DNA from: JAHFUI01 sp039931615
Lineage (GTDB): Bacteria > Acidobacteriota > Vicinamibacteria > Vicinamibacterales > CAVVIG01
Direction: 5' to 3'
Assembly (NCBI GenBank): GCA_039931615.1
Contig: JBDTRR010000027.1
Coordinates: 7,994 to 71,993, forward strand
DNA length: 64,000 bases
The notes under the pieces were generated by a model. That model made no database searches, was not told where the DNA came from, and saw only the letters and a program-made list of their open reading frames with translations. The position numbers and the translations under genes are program-made. This document shows positions 53,968 through 61,013 of this stretch, one piece after another (the stretch's first letter is position 1; every line of letters starts with the position of its first letter).

Positions 53968-54411
53968 CTACTTCTGCTTGGTCTTGGGCTTGGGGTTTGG
54001 GGTTGCCGCGTGCTCGCTCGATACTGCCTGCCCGCGCGGGGCGCCGGCGTCGATCGCCGGAGGGCCGTCGTATTCCGCGGCCGTGCCGGCCGCGCCGCCA
54101 TCGGTGTCCTCGGTTCCCGGGCCGCCGGTCACCTCGGTCCCGAGCGGCGGGGCAGCCCCCCCGTCGATTCCGCCGGTCATCGCTCCATTCGATGTCCCCA
54201 TCGCCGCAACGAGATCGGCGGATGGAGCTCCCGCATCGTAGGTCATGACCGAGGCCGATCCCTCATCGGCTGCCGCCAGGGCACCCAACAGCCCCGCTGG
54301 TGGTGCTCCACCGTTCAACGCCTCGCCGGCCGCCTGCGATACCGGCACGTCGGGCTGGCCGTGGCTCGTCGCCACCCCGGTCTGCCCGTCGATGTGTATA
54401 GTGACCCGCAT
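53968..54411 (-). CDS. Small Gly/Ala/Pro-rich protein of the M4 protease operon
   Basis: Protein of 147 residues, unrecognised. It starts MRVTIHIDGQTGVATSHGQP, then becomes rich in Gly, Ala, Pro and Asp (GGAPPAGLLGALAAADEG, TGGIDGGAAPPLGTEV) and ends with a basic tail (TPNPKPKTKQK). No signal peptide or membrane segment. Its AGGAGG site starts in the stop codon of the preceding gene (ten-base gap), so the two are translationally coupled. It may be disordered. A role as substrate or partner of the co-encoded protease is a guess. Confidence 0.6.
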   Translation of the reverse strand: MRVTIHIDGQTGVATSHGQPDVPVSQAAGEALNGGAPPAGLLGALAAADEGSASVMTYDAGAPSADLVAAMGTSNGAMTGGIDGGAAPPLGTEVTGGPGTEDTDGGAAGTAAEYDGPPAIDAGAPRGQAVSSEHAATPNPKPKTKQK

Positions 54412-54421
54412 CTTCCGCCTC

Positions 54422-54676
54422 CTAGCTCATGACGGCGTATCGCGCCTCGATCGTGACCGGCACCGCCGTCAGGTTGTGAACCGATATCCAGTAGGTGACC
54501 GCCGTGGCGCTGGCGCGCTCCACTTCGACATTCCATTCGATCTGGGGCGCGCCGGGCTTGGGCGACGTCGGGACGACGTTCCACTCCACGTGCCACTGCT
54601 GCGGCCAGTTGAAGGTGAACCACTTTTGCGTGGCGTTTGCCGGCAGCGTTCCCGTGAATTGCACTCCAACAGACAT
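54422..54676 (-). CDS. Stand-alone copy of the M4 protease C-terminal domain
   Basis: The 84 residues align without gaps to residues 361-441 of the neighbouring protease, with about 56 of 81 positions identical by hand count (shared blocks GVQFTGTL, WFTFNWP, GAPQI, VERASA, NLTA). The pattern of alternating aromatic and charged residues suggests a beta-sandwich. A GAGGAG site precedes the ATG. It could compete with or assist the protease domain, or bind the same target. No signal peptide. Confidence 0.82.
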   Translation of the reverse strand: MSVGVQFTGTLPANATQKWFTFNWPQQWHVEWNVVPTSPKPGAPQIEWNVEVERASATAVTYWISVHNLTAVPVTIEARYAVMS

Positions 54677-54709
54677 ATGCGTTCTCCTCGCTGAATTGAT
54701 GGTTGTTGA

Positions 54710-56035
54710 CTACGTGAGGACGTCGAACCGCGCCTCGAACGTGACCGGCGCCGCCGTCAGGTTCGTGACGTTGATCCAATAGGTGATGAACCCGGCACTG
54801 GCTCTCTCGACTTGAACCTTCCAGCGAATCTGCGGCGCCCCGGACTTGACCGTCGTCGGCACGACGGTCCAGACCACGTGCGACTGGGCGGGCCAGTTGA
54901 AGGTGAACCAGCGGCCGGTCTGATTGGCTTGCAGCGTGCCGGTGAACTGAACGCCACCGGACGTCGAGGCGACCGTGATGCCAACCTGTTGCCACGCCTG
55001 GATGATCACATTGCTGACGGCGGCGCCAAACAGCTGTTTGGCATTGTCCACCGTCAAATTGGCAAACTGTTGGAACTGCGCGGATGAGCCCAGCCTGGAA
55101 TCGGTCAGCGTCCGGTACCAGATCTTCCCGGCCTGGGTCCAGGAGTTGCCGCCAAGCGCGATCGCGGCCAGGTAGAAGGCCTTGTTCGGGATGCCCGAAT
55201 TGATGTGGACGCCGCCATTGTCCGAAGACGTCGGGTTGTAGCGGCTCATGTGATCGGGCTGCGGATCCTTGCCGAGGAGAGGGTCGTTATACGCAGTCCC
55301 GGGCGCCTTCATCGATCGCAGCGCCACCCCATTGATTCCGGGCGCCAGCAGCCCGGCGCCGATCAACCAATCGGCAGCGGCAGCCGTTTGTCCGAGCGAT
55401 CGCTGCTTGACAATCGAGCCGAAGACGTCGGACATCGATTCATTCAATGCACCCGATTGATTCTGGTAGACCAGGCCGGCGGTGTGCTCCGTCACGCCGT
55501 GGGTCAGCTCGTGGCCGATCACGTCCATCGCGATGGTGAAGCGGTTGAAAATAGTGCCATCGCCATCGCCGAACACCATCTGGGAGGAATTCCAAAAGGC
55601 ATTGTTGTAGAGATTCCCGAAATGGGTCGTGCCGATCATGTCCATCCCGGCGTTGTCGATCGAGTTGCGCTGGAAGATATCCCAGTAGAAGTCGAAGGTG
55701 GCGCCGAAGCCAGCGTATGCCTCGTCCACCGCCAGATCACCCGTCGCGGCCTGGCCCTCACTTCGTGCCAATGTTCCAGGCAGACTCGAGGAGTGTGAGG
55801 TATTGAAGATCCGGCGATTCTTGTGCGGCGTCACCGCAGTCTGCACGGGTGCACTGGATCGCGAGCGGGCCATTCGCGTCGCTTCGCCAATTCGAATGGC
55901 GCGCATCGCTTCGGTCTGGACCAGGGTGTGCTGCGCCGCCTGCCGCTGGGCGTCTGACCCCTTGCGGATGATGTTCTCGAGGATGTGCGGCGGTACGATG
56001 CAGCAATTGCAGGCGGTACGCTTGGGCTGAGTCAT
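54710..56035 (-). CDS. Protealysin-like M4 (thermolysin family) metalloprotease with extra C-terminal domain
   Basis: Zinc endopeptidase of 441 residues. There is no signal peptide; instead a short propeptide with CCIVPPHILENIIRKG matches the conserved motif of protealysin-like proteases. The zinc site is HELTH (His175, Glu176, His179) with Glu199 (NESMSD) as third ligand; His277 in NGGVHINSGIPN is the catalytic histidine. Residues ~358-441 are an added domain also present as a separate gene. The start at 56035 has AAAGGACG upstream. The upstream gene encodes an emfourin-like inhibitor, the usual partner of this subfamily. It probably acts in the cytosol or is released by a non-classical route. 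Confidence 0.93.
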   Translation of the reverse strand: MTQPKRTACNCCIVPPHILENIIRKGSDAQRQAAQHTLVQTEAMRAIRIGEATRMARSRSSAPVQTAVTPHKNRRIFNTSHSSSLPGTLARSEGQAATGDLAVDEAYAGFGATFDFYWDIFQRNSIDNAGMDMIGTTHFGNLYNNAFWNSSQMVFGDGDGTIFNRFTIAMDVIGHELTHGVTEHTAGLVYQNQSGALNESMSDVFGSIVKQRSLGQTAAAADWLIGAGLLAPGINGVALRSMKAPGTAYNDPLLGKDPQPDHMSRYNPTSSDNGGVHINSGIPNKAFYLAAIALGGNSWTQAGKIWYRTLTDSRLGSSAQFQQFANLTVDNAKQLFGAAVSNVIIQAWQQVGITVASTSGGVQFTGTLQANQTGRWFTFNWPAQSHVVWTVVPTTVKSGAPQIRWKVQVERASAGFITYWINVTNLTAAPVTFEARFDVLT

Positions 56036-56102
56036 AAGTCGTCCTTTGTTGATAGCAAGCAAGCTAAACGGAACTGATGTCGGCCAGGCGCGGCTGGGCC
56101 TT

Positions 56103-56420
56103 TCACTTCGACGTCGAGCGACCAAGAGTCTGCAGCCGTTCTATCAGTGCCCCAAGCGCGGGATCGCCGATTGGATCGCTGACCTTCACGACCCGGGATC
56201 CCCGACCATCGTCGACGGTGATCGTATAAGTACGACGGTCGGCCCCTGACGGCGCCCCCGGAGCACGGTCGAACGATTGATCAAAGAGTCGCGCCTTCCG
56301 GACCAGCGACTCCACCTGTTCCGCCTGTTGCGGATCCAATGTGGACGTATCAATATTGAACGGTCCATTCAAGGCCGGAATATAGGCAAAGCCGCCGTCC
56401 ATTTCAAAGGTGATACGCAT
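56103..56420 (-). CDS. Emfourin-like M4 protease inhibitor
   Basis: Protein of 105 residues whose layout (MRITFEMDGGFAYIPALNGP, LDPQQAEQVESLVRKARLFD, YTITVDDGRGSRVVKVSD, ALGALIERL) matches emfourin, the inhibitor encoded beside protealysin-like proteases. It lies 67 bases upstream of the protease gene on the same strand. It should bind the protease active site and keep it silent in the cytosol. No strong ribosome-binding site is seen. Confidence 0.85.
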   Translation of the reverse strand: MRITFEMDGGFAYIPALNGPFNIDTSTLDPQQAEQVESLVRKARLFDQSFDRAPGAPSGADRRTYTITVDDGRGSRVVKVSDPIGDPALGALIERLQTLGRSTSK

Positions 56421-56475
56421 AGGTCAAATACTGGGCAATCGCTGTTTATGAGCCTGATCGTGCGACGTGAATCGG

Positions 56476-56540
56476 TGAAGCGCCAATGATTGGTCAGCCA
56501 ATACTCTTCGGGGGCTGACGGCCTGGCATTTGGCGCTTCA
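56476..56540. repeat. Nested inverted repeat upstream of the emfourin operon
   Basis: The outer arms TGAAGCGCCAA (56476-56486) and TTGGCGCTTCA (56530-56540) are exact reverse complements. Inside them GTCAGCC (56493-56499) pairs with GGCTGAC (56513-56519). The resulting cruciform-like 65-base element sits in the 529-base gap (56421-56949) between the minus-strand operon and the plus-strand membrane protein gene. The rest of the gap carries no gene I can support; promoters for both directions are expected there. Confidence 0.75.
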
Positions 56541-56949
56541 GGGCGCACAGATAACAACGCCGCTCAAGTGAAATGTGAACAGTGCCTTCGAGTAGCAGCC
56601 GGGCACCTGGCGCGACGCGGCGTCAAAAGGGTGGGCGCGGCGGCTCCTGGCACGTCGGCACGGCCTCAACGCGGCTGAAGTGTGAGCGGATCACAGGAGT
56701 ACGTCAAGCGAAATACCGGATGTTTCGCAGGTCTTGTCGGTTGTGACTAACCCGCACAACAGCGCACCGAATCAGTACATTTCTGAGCGTCGTGCATCGA
56801 ATTGGAACCGGACCCGAGAGGCGACACCTGTTGCGCCTGATGTCCCGTGACGTTTGCATCCAGAAGCACGCGCCTGGCCGCGCGCCGCCGTGGGCAGCGA
56901 TCGCCGCTCCACGCTCTTTGTCGTGCGAAGTCCTTTGACAGCTGGCCGG

Positions 56950-57576
56950 ATGCGCGTTACCGTCGTCGATATGCCGTTGCGAGAAGGCGAGCCGGCGGTC
57001 GTGACCTCTTTCGGACAGCATGCCGAAGAGAGCCTTCAGTTCATCCGGCGGACGATGGAGCGCAGCTCCACATTCACGGCCGTGCCCGGCATCGGCGGCG
57101 CCGGCATGGGCGCCATCGGCCTGGCCGCCGCCGTTCTCGCCGCGAGCCAGAGCTCCGTCGAACAATGGCTCATCGTCTGGCTCCTGGCGGCCGCCGTTGC
57201 CCTGAGCATCGGCGTCACGGCCATGTTGCGCAAGGCGGCCCGCCTCGGCGCGCCGCTGGCCGGTGCCGTTGGACGCCGCTTCGCGATGAGCCTGGCCGCG
57301 CCGCTCGTCGCCGGGGCGGCGCTTACCTGGGGCGCCTGGACGCGCGACGATTGGACCTTGATGCCTGCCGTCTGGCTGCTGCTCTACGGCACCGGACTGC
57401 TCGCCGGCGGCGCCTTCAGCGTCGCGGCCGTACGACTGCTCGGCGCCTCGTTCATGGTGCTGGGCGTCGCGGCGCTGGCCACGCCACCGGCGTGGGGCGA
57501 TGTCTGGCTCGGGACGGGTTTCGGCGGGCTGCAGCTCGCATTCGGGGTGTACATCGCGAGGCGACACGGGGGCTGA
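56950..57576 (+). CDS. Integral membrane protein of unknown function
   Basis: From the ATG at 56950 the protein has 208 residues; ATGs at 56854 and 56971 are alternatives. Five to six hydrophobic helices are visible (GAGMGAIGLAAAVLAASQSS, QWLIVWLLAAAVALSIGVTA, SVAAVRLLGASFMVLGVAAL). The cytosolic N-terminus has SFGQHAEESLQFIRRTMERS, a short helical start often seen before such membrane domains in Acidobacteriota. No catalytic motif recognised. It converges on the next gene with a ten-base gap. Confidence 0.7.
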   Translation: MRVTVVDMPLREGEPAVVTSFGQHAEESLQFIRRTMERSSTFTAVPGIGGAGMGAIGLAAAVLAASQSSVEQWLIVWLLAAAVALSIGVTAMLRKAARLGAPLAGAVGRRFAMSLAAPLVAGAALTWGAWTRDDWTLMPAVWLLLYGTGLLAGGAFSVAAVRLLGASFMVLGVAALATPPAWGDVWLGTGFGGLQLAFGVYIARRHGG

Positions 57577-57586
57577 CGCCCCGTCT

Positions 57587-58321
57587 TCATTCGAACCGGG
57601 ACAGCGCCCGGGTGAATCGCCGGCTCCCCCCGACCTCCCTCCACCGGCTCGCCCACGATCGCCACCCGGCGTGCGCCAACGGCGCCGCCATCAGCAGCAG
57701 CGCCGCGCCGAACGCAGGCCAGTTGAACGTTGTCGGGAGTACCTGTCGAACCGTGTCGAGTCCTGCGGGCAGGGCCCGAAGCGAATCGGCCATGAATACG
57801 CCCAGCGCCAGCAGGATGCCGGCCGTGCTCACACCCCAGGAGGCTCGCGTGCCACGAGCCGCCGGGATGCGATCGTGCCGTTGGGTGACGAGGGTGCCCC
57901 ACACGATCATCAGCAACGCGATAGCGACGGGCGCGAGCACTGGCCCCCACCACGGGAGCGGCAGCAGAAAAAGGATGTCCCAGTCGAACAGGGAGGCGGG
58001 CCAGCCGGAGATGATGCGCAGGAAGACGTAGTACAGAACGTCCCAGGAGCCGAACGCCAGCGCGGCGTAGCCCAGCCGCGCGCGCCACGTCCGGCCGGCG
58101 AGCATGCCGGTCGTCGCCAGCATCAGCAGCGTCGCGCCCTCACGTACCAGCTCGACGTCGCCGAGGATGCCGCGGATCGGCAAGGGGTCCGGCTGGTAGG
58201 GCTCGACGCGATCGACCATGACGCGAAGGTAGTAGACGCAGGCCGCTTCGACCCAGGCCATACCAGCGGCGAATGTGACGACCAGCATCCACCGGACGCG
58301 GTCGCGGTCCCGGCCGCTCAT
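57587..58321 (-). CDS. Integral membrane protein coupled to ispH
   Basis: Protein of 244 residues with six or so hydrophobic segments (MLVVTFAAGMAWVEAACVYY, LGYAALAFGSWDVLYYVFLR, VLAPVAIALLMIVWGTLV). Its ATG overlaps the ispH stop by four bases, so the two are translated from one message. No family recognised and no isoprenoid-related motif. The link to ispH may be incidental. Confidence 0.75.
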   Translation of the reverse strand: MSGRDRDRVRWMLVVTFAAGMAWVEAACVYYLRVMVDRVEPYQPDPLPIRGILGDVELVREGATLLMLATTGMLAGRTWRARLGYAALAFGSWDVLYYVFLRIISGWPASLFDWDILFLLPLPWWGPVLAPVAIALLMIVWGTLVTQRHDRIPAARGTRASWGVSTAGILLALGVFMADSLRALPAGLDTVRQVLPTTFNWPAFGAALLLMAAPLAHAGWRSWASRWREVGGSRRFTRALSRFE

Positions 58322-59196
58322 CGGGCCCGCTCCATCGTGTCCAACGCGTCGAGGCCCTGCCCACCGCCGAACGTCCGGATGCGCCCTTCGATGCGGTCGA
58401 TGACATCGTCAGGCGTCGACGTACCGGCGGTGATGCCGACGGTCTGCGCCCCGCGGAACCACGCCGGGGTCAGGTCCGCCTCGGTCTGGACGTGGTGGAC
58501 ACGGGAGCAATGCCGGCTGCACGTCTTCACCAGTTCGCGCGTGTTGTTGCTGGTTTCGCCGCCGATGACGATCACGACGTCGGCGGTGCGCGCCAGCTCG
58601 ACGGCGGCGTACTGTCGGTCTTTGGTCGGCTTGCACACCGTGTCGACGAAGTGGACCTCGGAGTGCGGGAACCGACTCCGGATCGCCCCGACCAGATGCC
58701 GCACCTTCTCGATCGACTGCGTCGTCTGCGCGGCGATGCCGAGGCGCGGGTGCGCCGCGAGCGCCCGCACGTCTTCCTCATCGAGTACCACGTCGAAGTC
58801 GTCGAGATCGCCGGTCAATCCGCGCACCTCCACGTGATCGCGCTGCCCGACAATGACGACATGGTAACCATCGCGGACGAGTGCCGCCACCGCCTGATGG
58901 GCGGCGTGCACGAGCGGACACGTCGCCTCGACGACGTGCAGGCCGAGCGCCCGTGTGCTGGCGAGGGTTCTTGCCGAGGTGCCGTGCGCGGTGACCATCA
59001 AGGTGGGCGTTGTCACCTGCGCGACCTCGCTGGCTACGGCAATGCCGCTGGCGGCGAGCGCGCTGAGGACGGTCGGGTTGTGGACCAGGTCTCCGAGGAT
59101 GGTGAGCGGGCCGGCCTCGGCGCTGGCGAGCGCCAGCGCGATCGCGTCGCGGACGCCGAAACACATGCCCAGATGGGTGGCGCGGATGATGTTCAT
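58318..59196 (-). CDS. ispH: 4-Hydroxy-3-methylbut-2-enyl diphosphate reductase
   Basis: Last enzyme of the MEP pathway: reduces HMBPP to IPP and DMAPP using a [4Fe-4S] cluster. The ATG at 59196 gives 292 residues with the family start MNIIRATHLGMCFGV. Cluster cysteines are Cys12, Cys93 (EATCPLVH) and Cys188 (DTVCKPTKDRQ). The proton-relay glutamate is Glu123 in DHVEVRG, and GGETSNNTRELV binds the diphosphate. Slightly shorter than the E. coli enzyme but complete. Confidence 0.95.
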   Translation of the reverse strand: MNIIRATHLGMCFGVRDAIALALASAEAGPLTILGDLVHNPTVLSALAASGIAVASEVAQVTTPTLMVTAHGTSARTLASTRALGLHVVEATCPLVHAAHQAVAALVRDGYHVVIVGQRDHVEVRGLTGDLDDFDVVLDEEDVRALAAHPRLGIAAQTTQSIEKVRHLVGAIRSRFPHSEVHFVDTVCKPTKDRQYAAVELARTADVVIVIGGETSNNTRELVKTCSRHCSRVHHVQTEADLTPAWFRGAQTVGITAGTSTPDDVIDRIEGRIRTFGGGQGLDALDTMERAR

Positions 59197-59211
59197 GGGG
59201 CGACCGCCATC

Positions 59212-59245
59212 GCTTTGTGCATGCGCGTACTTTATTACGCAAAGC
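59212..59245. promoter_or_regulatory. Dyad in the ispH promoter region
   Basis: GCTTTG (59212-59217) and CAAAGC (59240-59245) form an inverted pair 16-49 bases upstream of the ispH ATG. On the minus strand the spacer contains TAATAA, a possible -10 element. This could be an operator, but the arms are short. Confidence 0.3.
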
Positions 59246-59289
59246 ATGGGCGGTGCAAGTCACCGATCGACCGCGGTCCAGGGCTGGCT

Positions 59290-60171
59290 CTACTTGACCG
59301 GGTTGGCCGGCGCTGCCGCCGCTGGGCCAGTCAGGCCAATCGCCGATGGCACCATGTGTTCGACCGACTTTTCGTTCTCGTTGCAGATGAACTCGATGAT
59401 CTCGTTATCGAGAATGAGGCGCTGGTTCACCCGGACGGTGAACGGTTCGGTGTAGGCCTTGGGATCGTCGATCGTGACATCGATGCGCAGCGTCCCGTAG
59501 CTCAGCCGCTGGTACCGTTCGGTCACCTTCGCGGCGTCGGTCAGCGGGCTGCCCCCGATGTCGAGCCATCCGCCGTCTCTCAGTCCCGTCGTTGTCACGA
59601 CCAGGGCATCGCCTTCCCACCGGCCGACTGAGTAGCCGTACCACCACGGCTGTGGGTCGTTGTTGGGGGAGGGACGGCCGTCGGTGAAGATCTGCCGGAC
59701 GCCGGTGTTGGCCTCGTAGAGGATGACGATCACATCGGGTGTCTGGATGATCTTCCTCGGCTGCGGCTGCTCGTGGAACTGCATCAGTCCCATCGGCAGG
59801 CAGTTCGCATCGGGATTGTCCTTGGTCCCTCTGTCCGTACGCTGCTTCAGGATCGCGGCGGCTTCGGGTTTGAGGGGCAGGCCGTTCTTGAACCCGGCGC
59901 CGACGTTGAAGAACGTCGAGGCAGGCGGTTCGCCCGGCGGCGACACCGGCGGCGCGGCGACCCTGCCGTTATGAAACCACGCGTTGTCCCAGAGGCCCGT
60001 GAAATCGGGTTTACCGTCGGCGGTTCTGGGCGCGGGCGCCTCGAGATTGGGTGTCCCGTCCGGTGTTCTGGGCACGTTGCGCGTCGGGTACGACGGCCAC
60101 TGTGCGGACACCGGTGATGAGGCGGCGACGAAGAGCACGACGAGGCCAGCGGCCGTCCATCCCATTTTCAT
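59290..60171 (-). CDS. Secreted protein related to the C-terminus of the 42715 protein
   Basis: Protein of 293 residues. Signal peptide GWTAAGLVVLFVAASSPVSA. Blocks GKPDFTGLWDNAWF, ANCLPMGLMQFHEQPQPRKI, VGRWEGDALVVTTTGLRDGG and YGTLRIDVTIDDPKAYTEPF recur in the same order in the last half of the secreted protein at 42715. The family is widespread in Acidobacteriota genomes and has no assigned activity. It probably acts in the periplasm. A 92-base gap separates it from ispH. Confidence 0.8.
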   Translation of the reverse strand: MKMGWTAAGLVVLFVAASSPVSAQWPSYPTRNVPRTPDGTPNLEAPAPRTADGKPDFTGLWDNAWFHNGRVAAPPVSPPGEPPASTFFNVGAGFKNGLPLKPEAAAILKQRTDRGTKDNPDANCLPMGLMQFHEQPQPRKIIQTPDVIVILYEANTGVRQIFTDGRPSPNNDPQPWWYGYSVGRWEGDALVVTTTGLRDGGWLDIGGSPLTDAAKVTERYQRLSYGTLRIDVTIDDPKAYTEPFTVRVNQRLILDNEIIEFICNENEKSVEHMVPSAIGLTGPAAAAPANPVK

Positions 60172-60304
60172 GTGCCGATCGTAGCGCGGTCGGGGCCGGT
60201 GTCAAACTGCGGCGTCCGTCCATGGAAAAGGAAACCGCCGGCCACCGAGAGCCAGCCGGCGCGGGTGCGCCCTCGGTGACCGTCGCTGCCAAGGCCCTGG
60301 GGCG

Positions 60305-60829
60305 TCAGAACGGGCAGTTCGCCGGAGCGTCCGAATCGATTCGCCGGGTGGCCCCGGCCGGAATGAGCTGGACCGCGTAACCAGTGGCGATGTCGCCCGT
60401 CTCATTGCGGATCATATGGACGTGTTCCCCACCTGAGTCAATGAACGTGGCCGGCGCCGTGTACACATGGGGTCGGCAGTGACGATCGCCGCTTTCGTAG
60501 TCGGTCACGGTTCCGCTGGTCACGATAATGAGGCTGTGCCCCGGATGGCTGTGCCAACCTGTGCTTCCCCCGGGTTGCCAGGTGTTGCTCTGGACATAGA
60601 GGTCTGAGTCGCCCTTCGTTTTCTGCCACGACAACCAGACGTCGCTGTTATGCCACTTCCTCCAGAAGTCTGGCGGGACGACATGATTGAACACATCGAT
60701 GTCGCCGAACGTGCCCATGACGACCGTTTGCCCGACAAACCCCACGGCGGGGGTCGCCAGTAGGCTGCGGCCGAAAGGCGCCACGACGACAAGGGCGACG
60801 GTGGCAATGACTGCCAGTCTTGCTTTCAT
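60305..60829 (-). CDS. Secreted cupin-domain protein
   Basis: Protein of 174 residues with an excellent GAGGAGGAGCAG ribosome-binding site and a signal-like N-terminus (LAVIATVALVVVAPFGRSLLA). The cupin metal motif 1 is GWHSHPGHSLIIVTSGTVTD, and motif 2 includes DSGGEHVHMIRNET, giving candidate histidine ligands. Likely a small periplasmic metal-binding beta-barrel; substrate unknown. Confidence 0.82.
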   Translation of the reverse strand: MKARLAVIATVALVVVAPFGRSLLATPAVGFVGQTVVMGTFGDIDVFNHVVPPDFWRKWHNSDVWLSWQKTKGDSDLYVQSNTWQPGGSTGWHSHPGHSLIIVTSGTVTDYESGDRHCRPHVYTAPATFIDSGGEHVHMIRNETGDIATGYAVQLIPAGATRRIDSDAPANCPF

Positions 60830-61013
60830 CTGCTCCTCCTCGCGTCTCGGATGATTGGAGACGCACGGCCACGGTGGCTGATTCGCCGGCGGGGCTCAAA
60901 CAGCAATCGAAAGGATTGTCGTGAATGCGGCCCAATGCCGCTCTTTGCCGTTTCCTGACGCCGCCGGGCTACAATCCGCCGAACGCCGCGTCCCGGTCGG
61001 GAACCCCGCCACC

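Noticed and set aside
56476..56540. Integron attC site
   Set aside because: Two-stem layout is similar but no GTTRRRY or RYYYAAC core site, no integrase and no cassette array.
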